This document shows positions 1-7,492 of a stretch of DNA of 8,534 bases, piece after piece (within the stretch, counting starts at the first letter, position 1; each line of letters begins with the position of its first letter). The DNA is taken from assembly GCA_934190685.1 (NCBI GenBank), contig CAKPTK010000097.1, forward strand, positions 1 to 8,534, in the 5' to 3' direction. The DNA comes from an uncultured Prevotella sp. (GTDB lineage Bacteria > Bacteroidota > Bacteroidia > Bacteroidales > Bacteroidaceae). Made by a program: the position numbers and the translations under genes. The notes under the pieces were generated by a model. It did no database searches, was not told the DNA's origin, and saw only the letters and a program-made list of their open reading frames with translations.

Positions 1-1
1 C

Positions 2-205
2 CTTGAGGCATTTCATCACGTGCTCCGTGGGCTGAAGATGCTTGACAAAGCATCTTACAAGTTCGACAAGACCAACGACATCAGCGACAAGTATGCCGTT
101 CACTATCTGCCGACCAAGTACTTGATTGACAAGGACGGCAAGATGGTGGGCAAGTTCGACTCCGATGAGTTGACCGCCAAGCTGAAGGAAATCTTCGGAT
201 ACTAA
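2..205 (+). CDS. Thioredoxin-fold (TlpA/AhpC-TSA-like) protein, C-terminal fragment
   Basis: The frame is open from base 2 to the TAA at 203-205, so this is the last ~67 residues of a gene that starts outside the window; the GTG at 20 is an internal codon, not a start. The visible part has the typical end of a TlpA-type thiol-disulfide oxidoreductase: YAVHYLPTKYLIDKDGKMVG, in which the Pro at 110-112 sits where the conserved cis-proline facing the redox site is found, followed by the strand-turn-strand 'LID.DGK' and a short C-terminal helix (ELTAKLKEIFGY). The CXXC redox motif would lie upstream, so neither activity nor the cell compartment can be confirmed. Related Bacteroidota proteins are commonly periplasmic or lipid-anchored thioredoxin-like reductases. 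A strong terminator follows, so it is the last gene of its transcript and is not part of the protease-SusCD operon. Confidence 0.75.
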   Translation, partial: LEAFHHVLRGLKMLDKASYKFDKTNDISDKYAVHYLPTKYLIDKDGKMVGKFDSDELTAKLKEIFGY

Positions 206-239
206 CGTCTTTTTGAAAAATCAATACGGATTTACAATT

Positions 240-284
240 GCCGTCACATGACTCTTGCGAGTTGTGTGGCGGCTTTGTTTTTTT
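240..284 (+). terminator. Rho-independent terminator after the thioredoxin-like gene
   Basis: Bases 240-254 (GCCGTCACATGACTC) pair with 259-273 (GAGTTGTGTGGCGGC) over 15 base pairs, including three G-U wobbles, around the 4-base loop TTGC. The stem is followed at once by TTTGTTTTTTT (274-284). It lies 35 bases after the upstream stop codon and points the same way, so it should separate that gene from the downstream operon. Confidence 0.88.
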
Positions 285-285
285 G

Positions 286-366
286 TTAGTGGCACACTAA
301 GGATGGCTTAATGGCACACTAACGACCCGTTAGTGGCACACTAACGGATGCTTAATGGCACACTAA
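286..366. repeat. Four-copy 22-bp-pitch array of a 15-bp near-palindromic motif
   Basis: The motif TTA(G/A)TGGCACACTAA occurs at 286-300, 308-322, 330-344 and 352-366, so the starts are exactly 22 bp apart. Copies 1 and 3 have G at position 4 and are perfect inverted repeats (TTAGTG / CACTAA around GCA); copies 2 and 4 have A there, breaking one pair. The 7-bp spacers differ, although spacers 1 and 3 share GGATG, which suggests a 44-bp dimer was duplicated. A 22-bp pitch is about two helical turns, so all copies would face the same side of the DNA, as in operator clusters or iterons. It could instead be a non-functional tandem repeat. It starts two bases after the terminator T-tract and lies about 270 bp upstream of the protease start. 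Confidence 0.85.
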
Positions 367-369
367 CAA

Positions 370-391
370 AATTTTCACCGCGGTGAAAATT
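370..391. repeat. Perfect 22-bp palindrome (AATTTTCACCG / CGGTGAAAATT)
   Basis: Bases 370-380 are the exact reverse complement of 381-391, with no central loop and CCGCGG in the middle. It overlaps the last 4 bases of the fourth 22-bp unit of the preceding array. A loopless palindrome suits binding by a symmetric dimer better than an RNA hairpin, and there is no T-tract after it that would make it a standard terminator. It may be an operator or a dispersed intergenic palindrome; the window alone cannot decide. Confidence 0.8.
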
Positions 392-562
392 CTAAGACTC
401 CGTCGTTCGGTGGATGAAAGGGTGTCGAACAGGGTTGGGGAAAAAGTGTAACGGCAGGTTTGAAAAATGAAAATTGAAAGTACACTAAATACTTAATTAT
501 CAACAGATATGCTTACAAGATGTTAAAAGAGAGACGAAATAGTTGCGATATGTAACCAAATA
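392..562. other. AT-rich intergenic spacer, no feature recognised
   Basis: This is the middle of the 434-bp gap between the thioredoxin-like gene and the metalloprotease. I see no plausible ORF, tRNA, further full copy of the 15-bp motif, or second TTTG/TAnnTTTG promoter here. A short ACACTAA at about 481-487 resembles half of the upstream motif but is too short to count. A distal operator or small RNA cannot be excluded. Confidence 0.5.
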
Positions 563-594
563 TTTGTAAGTTAATGTATTTGTGCTTAACTTTG
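563..594 (+). promoter_or_regulatory. Bacteroidota-type promoter for the protease-SusCD operon
   Basis: TTTG at 563-566 and TAACTTTG at 587-594 are separated by 20 bp. This matches the Bacteroidota primary sigma factor consensus (-33 TTTG, -7 TAnnTTTG, spacing about 19-21). Transcription would start near base 600, leaving an AT-rich leader of about 40 bases before the ATG at 640. No clear Shine-Dalgarno sequence precedes that ATG, which is common in this phylum. Confidence 0.7.
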
Positions 595-639
595 TAGCGG
601 ATAATATATTATACATCAAAAAGACTTTTTATTAGTTAA

Positions 640-3213
640 ATGAACAATAGACAAATCGTGTTGGGGACATTGGTCGCCTCCTGCATGGCAACCGTATGCG
701 CCTCATACGCTATGCCAGCACCTCTGATGGGAATCTTCAAGAAAAAGAAGAAGGTGGAACAACCTGTCTCGGATTATAAAAAAATTACGGGAAAAGACTC
801 CGTGGAAGTGAAGGGCGTGATGAACGTCGTGAAAAAAGGCGATGACTTCTATCTCGAAATACCGACCGCTTTGATGGGCAGAGTGTTTCTTGTGTCCAAC
901 AAACTGCAGCGTGTGCCGATGGAACTCAACGATGCCGGTGTGAACAAGGGCATCAACTACGAAAACCAGTGCATCCGCTTTGAGTGGGACAAAGCCCACA
1001 AGACCGTCTTCGTGCGTCAGCAGCGCAACACCCCCGAGGTGGATCAGGCAGACGCCATGGCTGTGTCGGTGGCTGACAACTATATTGATCCGCTCATTGC
1101 CAGCCTCAAGGTGGAGGCGGTGGGAGCCGGAGACAAGACCGTCCTTGTCAAGGTCAACGACCTCTTCGACGGCAGGAAAAACTGCATCAACGATGTGTTC
1201 AACCTCATCAACCTCGGCACTTCCGCCAACTCAGACCTGTCGCATATCATCGACATCAAGGCCTTTGCCAACAATGTGACCGCCACTTCCGAACTGACCA
1301 CCGTGGTGCACGAGGGCAAGAGCAAGACCAATGTCACCGTTGTGGTGAGCTGTTCGCTCGTGCTGCTACCCGAGCAGCCAATGGTGGGCCGCAAAGAAAA
1401 CCAGCGTGTGGGCTATTTCTCCACCTCCCGTCTGCAATATAGCGACAGCCAGCAGGAGATGCAGCGCGCCAACTACATCACCCGTTGGCGACTGGAACCC
1501 AAGGACAAGGACGCCTATCTGCGTGGAGAACTGGTGGAGCCGGTCAAGCCCATCGTCTTCTATATCGACCAGGCTGTGCCCGCCTATCTTCGACCCTATA
1601 TTAAAAAAGGTATGACCGACTGGAACGCGGCGTTTGAGCGGGCAGGCTTCAAGAACGCTGTTCAAGTGTTCGACATGACCGACAGCATAGCCGCTGAAGG
1701 CGACGACATGAAATATTCCGTGCTCACCTATGATGCCTCGGAGAAGGCCAACGCCATGGGCCCCTCGGTGATCGACCCCCGTACGGGCGAGATTCTGGAG
1801 GCGGACATCATCTGGTGGCACAACGTGAAATCGCTCCTCCGTGAGTGGATCATGGTGCAGACAGGCGCCTACAACAAGGCCGCCCGCCAATATCAGTTGC
1901 CCGACACCCTGATTGGCGATGCCGCGCGTTTCGTGGCTTGCCACGAAGTGGGACACTCCCTGGGCTTGCGCCACAACATGATTGCCTCCAATGCCTACGC
2001 CACCGACTCGCTCCGCTCTCCCGAATTCACCAACCGTGTGGGCGGCACCTCACCCTCCATCATGGACTATGCCCGATTCAACTATGTGGCACAGCCCGGT
2101 GACGGTGTGACGCAGATTGCTCCCCACATCGGTCCATACGACCTGATGGCGATAGAGTGGGGCTACCGCTGGTATCCCGACGAGAAGAAAGCCGAGAAGT
2201 CACAGGCCGATTTCCTCAACCGCCACCAAGGCAAGGAATACCGCTTCAGCGAGGCTCAGAGCCAACGCACGGCGATAGACCCCCGCGCCCTGAGCGAGGA
2301 TTTGGGCGACGACGCCGTGAAGTCGGCACGTCTCGGCATCGCCAACCTGAAGAAGGTGGTGCCCCATATCGTGGACTGGACTCGTACAGGCGAGCCTGGA
2401 CAGACTTATGACGAGGCGTCCAAACTCTACCAAGCCGTGATTTACCAATGGAGTCTTTATCTCTATCACGTGCTTGCCAATGTCGGTGGCATGTATGTCG
2501 ACAACACTACGATAGACGACGGCAAGAAGACTTTCACCTTTGTGGAGAAAGAAAAGCAGAAGGCGGCGGTGGAATTCCTCCTCGATGAGGTGTTCACCTA
2601 CCCGAAATGGCTCTTCGGCACTCCGCTTGCCCAATGCACCTACCTCAACAAGACCACACCGGTGGGCGTGCAGGAGCAGGCTCCCGACTACGCCCTGCGC
2701 AATCAGCAGAGCTATATGTTGTGGGACATGATGGACAACGGACGCCTCGTCCGCATGTTCGCCAATGAACAGGCCAATGGCAAGAAAGCCTTTACCGCCT
2801 ATGATATGATGGATCTCCTGCACAAGCACATTTTCGCCAAGACCCTCAGCGGTCAGTCACCCGACATTCAAGAGCGAAGCTTGCAGAAGAATTTCGTCGA
2901 CGCACTCATCACGGCGGCGGCAGAGAGCGAGGGAGTGAAAATCAACAAGAAGATCTATGACACCCCAGCCATCGTCGACGACCCGCAGTTTACATGGCCG
3001 TGCCAGAGTCTGAGCACCGCCTCGCGTACTATCGACATGGGCGGCACACAGTTCACCCGTGTGAGCGACGCCATCAGTGTGAAGCGAGGCGAGCTGGTGC
3101 GCATCCTCAAACTGCTGCAGGCCAAGCGCAACACCGGCGACACCGCCACACGCATGCACTATGCCGATGTCATCATGCGCATCCAGGCAGCTTTGGGCTT
3201 GGACATCAAATAG
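640..3213 (+). CDS. Secreted zinc-dependent metalloprotease (DUF5117/DUF5118/DUF4953-type)
   Basis: This 857-residue protein carries the extended zincin site HEVGHSLGLRH at residues 435-445, where His435, His439 and His445 would bind zinc and Glu436 would be the catalytic base. The Met-turn candidate SIMDYA follows at 473-478. The arrangement matches the large Bacteroidota metalloprotease family with DUF5118/DUF5117 N-terminal domains and a DUF4953 catalytic region; I assign it from overall layout and length, which is near the family's usual 800-900. The N-terminus is a signal peptide. Cleavage after ASYA (residue 24) is possible, but VASC at 12-15 also resembles a lipobox, so secreted versus lipid-anchored is open. 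A five-lysine run (34-38) follows the signal. Substrate is unknown. It ends in TAG, 26 bp before the SusC gene, and is the first gene of the likely operon. The gene appears intact, with promoter elements just upstream of the chosen ATG. Confidence 0.9.
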   Translation: MNNRQIVLGTLVASCMATVCASYAMPAPLMGIFKKKKKVEQPVSDYKKITGKDSVEVKGVMNVVKKGDDFYLEIPTALMGRVFLVSNKLQRVPMELNDAGVNKGINYENQCIRFEWDKAHKTVFVRQQRNTPEVDQADAMAVSVADNYIDPLIASLKVEAVGAGDKTVLVKVNDLFDGRKNCINDVFNLINLGTSANSDLSHIIDIKAFANNVTATSELTTVVHEGKSKTNVTVVVSCSLVLLPEQPMVGRKENQRVGYFSTSRLQYSDSQQEMQRANYITRWRLEPKDKDAYLRGELVEPVKPIVFYIDQAVPAYLRPYIKKGMTDWNAAFERAGFKNAVQVFDMTDSIAAEGDDMKYSVLTYDASEKANAMGPSVIDPRTGEILEADIIWWHNVKSLLREWIMVQTGAYNKAARQYQLPDTLIGDAARFVACHEVGHSLGLRHNMIASNAYATDSLRSPEFTNRVGGTSPSIMDYARFNYVAQPGDGVTQIAPHIGPYDLMAIEWGYRWYPDEKKAEKSQADFLNRHQGKEYRFSEAQSQRTAIDPRALSEDLGDDAVKSARLGIANLKKVVPHIVDWTRTGEPGQTYDEASKLYQAVIYQWSLYLYHVLANVGGMYVDNTTIDDGKKTFTFVEKEKQKAAVEFLLDEVFTYPKWLFGTPLAQCTYLNKTTPVGVQEQAPDYALRNQQSYMLWDMMDNGRLVRMFANEQANGKKAFTAYDMMDLLHKHIFAKTLSGQSPDIQERSLQKNFVDALITAAAESEGVKINKKIYDTPAIVDDPQFTWPCQSLSTASRTIDMGGTQFTRVSDAISVKRGELVRILKLLQAKRNTGDTATRMHYADVIMRIQAALGLDIK

Positions 3214-3239
3214 AGTAACAAACAAAAAGATAGAAAAGA

Positions 3240-6200
3240 ATGAGAAAACAGTTGATATTACTGACGCTCCTGTTGCTGGCAGCCGTAGGTCTGTCGGCAC
3301 AAGAACGTGTCATCACGGGTGTGGTGACCGATGGCGCTATGGCGGACGACTATCTGCCGGGTGCCACCATCTCCATTGTGGACGGCTCCAAGCACGTGTC
3401 CGACGGAACCGTGACCGACATCGAGGGTAAGTTCACGCTGCGCATCACCGACAAGGTGAAGCAAATCGCCGTGAGATACCTGGGCTATGAGACCAAGACA
3501 GTGAACATCGTCGAGGGAAAAGACCACTATGTGGTGGCGTTGACTTCCGATGCGAGGCAAATGAAAGAGGTGGTGGTGAACGGCTACCAGAAAATTGACC
3601 GCCGCAAGCTCACCGCCGCCGTGACCACGGTGAAAATCTCCGACGAGACGGTGGGCGCGGTCAACAACATCGACCAGGCGCTGGCTGGACAGATCGCCGG
3701 CCTTTCCTCCGTCACCTCTTCGGGCGCTCCCGGCGCTCCGGTGAAAATCCGTATCCGAGGTACCGCCTCCATCAACGGCACCCAGGAACCGCTTTGGGTG
3801 CTCGACGGCATACCCTTGGAGGGAACAGACATCCCGACGATGGACGACTTGAAGGATATCGACAACATCTATCAGACCTCCATTGCGGGTCTGAATCCTT
3901 CCGACATCGACAACATCACGGTGCTCAAGGATGCCGCCGCCACCGCCATCTATGGTGCGCGTGCCGCCAATGGAGTCATCGTTATCACGACCAAGAAAGG
4001 CAAACTGGGCGCTCCGACCATCAATTTCTCGGGCAAACTCACTTTCATGCCCAAGTCAAGCATCGACCGGCTGAACTTGCTCAACAGCAACGAGAAGGTG
4101 GATCTCGAGCTTGCCTTGCTCGGTTCGGACTATGTATACCGTGAGAACAAGGGCGGCGTGGCGAGCATCCTCTCTGCTCTCGGCGAGACTGCAGCCTACA
4201 AAAACGGCGGTTGGAACGCCCTGAGCCAGTCGGCACAAGACCAGATCAACCGTCTGCGCCAGACGCAGACGGACTGGAACGACATCCTCTTCCGGGGAGT
4301 GCTCAACCAGGAATATAATGTCAGCCTGTCGGGCGGCAACGAGCGTGCCGACTATTACACCTCTGTGGGCTACACCGGCGAGCAGGGCACGGTGAAGGGT
4401 GTGGGCAACAACCGCTACAACATCACGCTCAAAACCAACTACCACATCAACAATGCCCTCAAGGTAGGCGCTGCGGTCTATGCCAACGAACGCAAGCAAA
4501 ACACCTATATGACGGATGCCAACGGCTTCACCAACCCGGTGTACTACTCCCGTTTGGCCAACCCTTATTTCACGCCCTACGACGAAAACGGCAACTACAA
4601 CTATGACGCCAATGTGCAGGGCAAGGAGACCACAACCCTCGACTTCAACATCTTTGAGGAACGTGCCAACTCCAAGCACCAACGCCGCGACCGCTCTGTG
4701 ATGGCGATCTTCGACGCCGAACTGCGCGTGAACCGCTATCTGAAACTCACCACACAGTTCGGCTTGCAGGAAGACTCCTACTCGCTGAGCAAGTATGCCG
4801 GCGAGAACACATACGCCATGCGCAAGGTGAAAGCGAACACCACCTATCCGAAGAGTGACGGCACACGTGGTACTTTCCTTCCCGACGGAGGCATGCACCA
4901 GACCACAGAATACCATAACAAGCAATGGACCTGGAAGGCGCAGGCTGAATACAGCCAGACTTTCGGTGACATCCACGATCTCGGCTTGATGCTCGGAACG
5001 GAGGTGCGCCATGTGAAGAACAACTCCATCTACTCCGTGGCTTACGGCTACGACCCACGTACCCTCACCACCCAGCCTGTCATCTTCCCCTCGCAGAGTT
5101 GGGCGGACAACTATCCGCTCCACCAGGAGACCGAGAACGAGAACGCTTTCGTATCGTGGTATGCCACAGGTTCCTACACCTTGAAGGGGCGCTATACCCT
5201 CGGAGGCAGCGTGCGCTTCGACGGTAGCGACGTGTTCGGAGTGGCGAAGAAATACCGTTATCTGCCCCTCTATTCCGTGAGTGCCCTTTGGCGCGCCAAG
5301 GAAGAGGCATGGCTCAAGGATGTGAAATGGCTGGACAACCTCAGCCTTCGTGGTTCTTATGGTTTGCAGGGAAACATCGACAAGAACACATCTCCCTATC
5401 TGATTGGCACCTACAACCGAGTGACCATTCTGCCGGGCAAGACTGAGGATGTGATAGCCAGCGAGACGGCACCCAATCCAGACCTCAAATGGGAGAAGAC
5501 GGAGAACGTGAACCTCGGTATAGATCTCGGTTTCCTGAACAACGCCATCACCCTGTCGGTGGACTACTACTATCGTCACAGTTCCGACCTCATCGGTCTG
5601 AAGATGCTGCCATTGGAGTCCGGCTTCTCCTCCACGACCATCAACTGGGCGAGTATGAACAACCATGGTGTCGAGGTGGCGCTCGGCACGCGCAATATCC
5701 GCACCAAAGACTTCACTTGGACCACCAATTTGAACCTCGGCTACAACAGCAACAAAATCATCAAGGAAACGGTGGCGGAAAACTCTACCTATCCCAGTCG
5801 TGAGGGCTATCCCGTAGGTGCTCTCTTTGCCTATAAGACCGCCGGCTTGGATGAGCAGGGTTATCCACTCTTTGTCAACAAAGACGGCGAGAAGGTGAGT
5901 GCCACCGAACTGCTGAAACTCAATGCCGCCGGTGCCAGCACATTGACAGCAGCCGAGCAGCGCGGCCTCTATACCTACATGGGTTCCACGGACCCGAAAG
6001 TGTCGGGAGGCTTCATCAACACGCTGAACTACAAGAACTGGCAGTTGGGTATCAACTTCATCTTCAACCTCGGCATGAAAGTGCGTGTGCAGCCCAGCTA
6101 TTCTCCAGCCAACTATGACCGTGGTTTGAACACCAACCGGGACATCCTCAACCGTTGGACTTCGGACAATCCAAACGGACAGTTTGCCAAGTTGATGGTT

Positions 6201-6500
6201 CAGTCTGAGCGTCCACGAGAGTTTATACAATACAACGAGTATAACCTCTACAGCATGCTCGACACTTGGATTAAAGACTGCAACTATGTGCGTCTCCAGA
6301 GCTTGCGCCTGGGCTACAAGTTGCCCGCCCAGTGGACCAGTCGCGTCGGCATCAAGAATGCTTCGCTCTCACTTGAGGCGCGCAACCTGTTTGTCATCGC
6401 CAGCAACTACCACAACTATCTCGATCCGGAGACCATGGGCAATCCTTATGCACAGCCCATCGCCAAGAGTTTTATCTTCGGACTGAACGTGAATTTCTAA
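3240..6500 (+). CDS. SusC/RagA-family TonB-linked outer membrane transporter
   Basis: This 1086-residue protein has every landmark of a SusC-type importer. A signal peptide is likely cleaved after LSA (residue 20). A carboxypeptidase-regulatory-like beta-sandwich spans about 24-105 (ITGVVTDG ... LPGATISI ... GKFTLRI ... YLGYET). The TonB box EVVVNGYQ is at about 110-117. The plug follows, with SGAPGAPVKIRIRG (161-174), WVLDGIPLEG, and LKDAAATAIYGARAANGV (229-246). The rest is a long 22-strand-type barrel ending in LNVNF with the aromatic C-terminal residue used for outer membrane assembly. There is no STN domain, so it should not signal directly to an anti-sigma factor. It would form the channel under the SusD lid and import ligands using TonB-ExbBD energy. 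The substrate cannot be read from sequence; the neighbouring protease suggests peptides, as reported for RagAB. It appears intact. Confidence 0.96.
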   Translation: MRKQLILLTLLLLAAVGLSAQERVITGVVTDGAMADDYLPGATISIVDGSKHVSDGTVTDIEGKFTLRITDKVKQIAVRYLGYETKTVNIVEGKDHYVVALTSDARQMKEVVVNGYQKIDRRKLTAAVTTVKISDETVGAVNNIDQALAGQIAGLSSVTSSGAPGAPVKIRIRGTASINGTQEPLWVLDGIPLEGTDIPTMDDLKDIDNIYQTSIAGLNPSDIDNITVLKDAAATAIYGARAANGVIVITTKKGKLGAPTINFSGKLTFMPKSSIDRLNLLNSNEKVDLELALLGSDYVYRENKGGVASILSALGETAAYKNGGWNALSQSAQDQINRLRQTQTDWNDILFRGVLNQEYNVSLSGGNERADYYTSVGYTGEQGTVKGVGNNRYNITLKTNYHINNALKVGAAVYANERKQNTYMTDANGFTNPVYYSRLANPYFTPYDENGNYNYDANVQGKETTTLDFNIFEERANSKHQRRDRSVMAIFDAELRVNRYLKLTTQFGLQEDSYSLSKYAGENTYAMRKVKANTTYPKSDGTRGTFLPDGGMHQTTEYHNKQWTWKAQAEYSQTFGDIHDLGLMLGTEVRHVKNNSIYSVAYGYDPRTLTTQPVIFPSQSWADNYPLHQETENENAFVSWYATGSYTLKGRYTLGGSVRFDGSDVFGVAKKYRYLPLYSVSALWRAKEEAWLKDVKWLDNLSLRGSYGLQGNIDKNTSPYLIGTYNRVTILPGKTEDVIASETAPNPDLKWEKTENVNLGIDLGFLNNAITLSVDYYYRHSSDLIGLKMLPLESGFSSTTINWASMNNHGVEVALGTRNIRTKDFTWTTNLNLGYNSNKIIKETVAENSTYPSREGYPVGALFAYKTAGLDEQGYPLFVNKDGEKVSATELLKLNAAGASTLTAAEQRGLYTYMGSTDPKVSGGFINTLNYKNWQLGINFIFNLGMKVRVQPSYSPANYDRGLNTNRDILNRWTSDNPNGQFAKLMVQSERPREFIQYNEYNLYSMLDTWIKDCNYVRLQSLRLGYKLPAQWTSRVGIKNASLSLEARNLFVIASNYHNYLDPETMGNPYAQPIAKSFIFGLNVNF

Positions 6501-6501
6501 T

Positions 6502-6507
6502 AGGAGG
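6502..6507 (+). promoter_or_regulatory. Strong Shine-Dalgarno site for the SusD gene
   Basis: AGGAGG lies 6 bases before the ATG at 6514, inside the 13-bp gap after the SusC stop codon. It supports this start and close translational linkage to SusC. It stands out because neither the metalloprotease nor the SusC gene has a comparable site. Confidence 0.75.
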
Positions 6508-6513
6508 ACGACA

Positions 6514-7485
6514 ATGAAAACAAAACAAACCATAGTGATGCTGCTCGTGGCGCTGTTGACCCTGAGCAGTTGCAACGATTTCCTCGATATCACTCCAACC
6601 GGCAAGGTCATCGCCAAGACCGGCAAGGAGTATCGGGCGCTGCTGACATACGAATATAAATATTTCCCCGAGGACCGCGGACTCGCCACCTTGCGTGGCG
6701 ACGAGATGGTGATGGACAATTCGACCGAGGCGGACGACTACAACTCATATTTCGACATCTGGGCTTGGAACGACACCAACCGCCAAGGGACGACTTCCTC
6801 TTTCGGTTGGCGCCGCTACTACCATGCCATCTACATCGCCAACTACATCATCGAGCATCAGAACGAGATTACGGAAGCCACCCAAGATGAAATCAACCAG
6901 TTGGTGGGTGAGGCATATATGATGCGCGCTTACTGCCACTTCCTGCTCGTCAACCTCTATGCCGCCCCTTACACCCACTGCACTCCTGCCACCACGCGCG
7001 GCATCCCCTTGTCTGTCAAGGCGGACGTAGACGCTGTACTTCAGTGTAGCAGTGTGGAACAGGTCTATCAACAGGTGCTTGCCGACATTGCCGACGCCAA
7101 GAAACGTCTCAACGTGAAGGAGTGGGAGAGTGGACTCAACTACCGTTTCAACACCGTTTCGGCAGATGCCCTGTTGGCACGTGTCGACCTCTATAAAGGT
7201 GATTGGCAGGGTGCACTTGACGCCGCCAAGACGGTCATCGAGGAGCATCCCGCATTGGAAGACCTCACGGTGTCTTCCGGCTATAAATTGCCCAATGACT
7301 ATCAGTCGGTGGAGAATATCCAGGCGTTGGAACAGGTGATGACATCCAGCTATATTAAAATTGGCATTCCATCACAGGATATTGTCAAGATGTATGGCAA
7401 CGGTGACCAGCGCCGACGCAAGTACTTCTATCAGCAATCGCTCACGGAAAGTACACTGCTGAAGGGTGGCGACAACAAATACCGT
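6514..7485 (+). pseudogene. SusD/RagB-family surface lipoprotein, 3'-truncated at a junction
   Basis: The start has a lipoprotein signal: MKTKQ, a hydrophobic stretch, then LSSC with Cys20 as the lipidated residue, followed by NDFLDITPTG, a classic SusD N-terminus. The TPR-like helical region includes LVGEAYMMRAYCHFLLVNLY at residues 130-149 and continues through about residue 325 (KGGDNKYR). SusD homologues are usually about 500-600 residues, so roughly the last 40% is missing. The frame stays open to a TGA at 7597-7599, but the extra ~35 residues (CNKQDLLIF onward) are antisense reading of the symporter fragment, not SusD. In a complete form it would cap the SusC barrel and bind substrate at the cell surface. 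The truncation comes from the junction, possibly artefactual, rather than from gradual decay; the upstream part is undamaged. Confidence 0.92.
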
Positions 7486-7492
7486 TGCTCTT
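7468..7492. other. Junction between Bacteroidota and foreign (Clostridia-like) DNA
   Basis: To the left, the plus strand reads as SusD through KGGDNKYR. To the right, the minus strand reads as PutP up to LFIARATV. The bases between (GACAACAAATACCGTTGCTC at 7471-7490) read acceptably in both, so the breakpoint cannot be placed exactly and short microhomology is likely. There is no inverted repeat, transposase, integrase, tRNA or obvious target duplication here. Base composition falls from roughly 50-60% GC in sampled lines on the left to roughly 38-48% on the right. Confidence 0.85.

Noticed and set aside
286..366. Iteron-type replication origin
   Set aside because: Direct repeats at a 22-bp pitch resemble plasmid iterons, but no replication initiator gene, DnaA box cluster or partition gene is present, and the flanks look chromosomal.
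286..391. CRISPR array
   Set aside because: The repeat is only 15 bp with 7-bp spacers, far below CRISPR dimensions, and no cas gene is present.
370..391. Second transcription terminator
   Set aside because: The palindrome has no loop and is not followed by a T-tract on either side strong enough to match the clear terminator at 240-284.
1366..2829. Two minus-strand open frames of about 200 codons opposite the metalloprotease
   Set aside because: They are antisense to a well-supported protease gene, have no recognisable domains and show no promoter or ribosome site of their own.
4056..6230. 724-codon open frame on the minus strand
   Set aside because: It lies entirely within the SusC gene, antisense to its barrel region. 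The translation shows no recognisable domain, and the C-rich codon use of the sense gene explains the lack of antisense stops.
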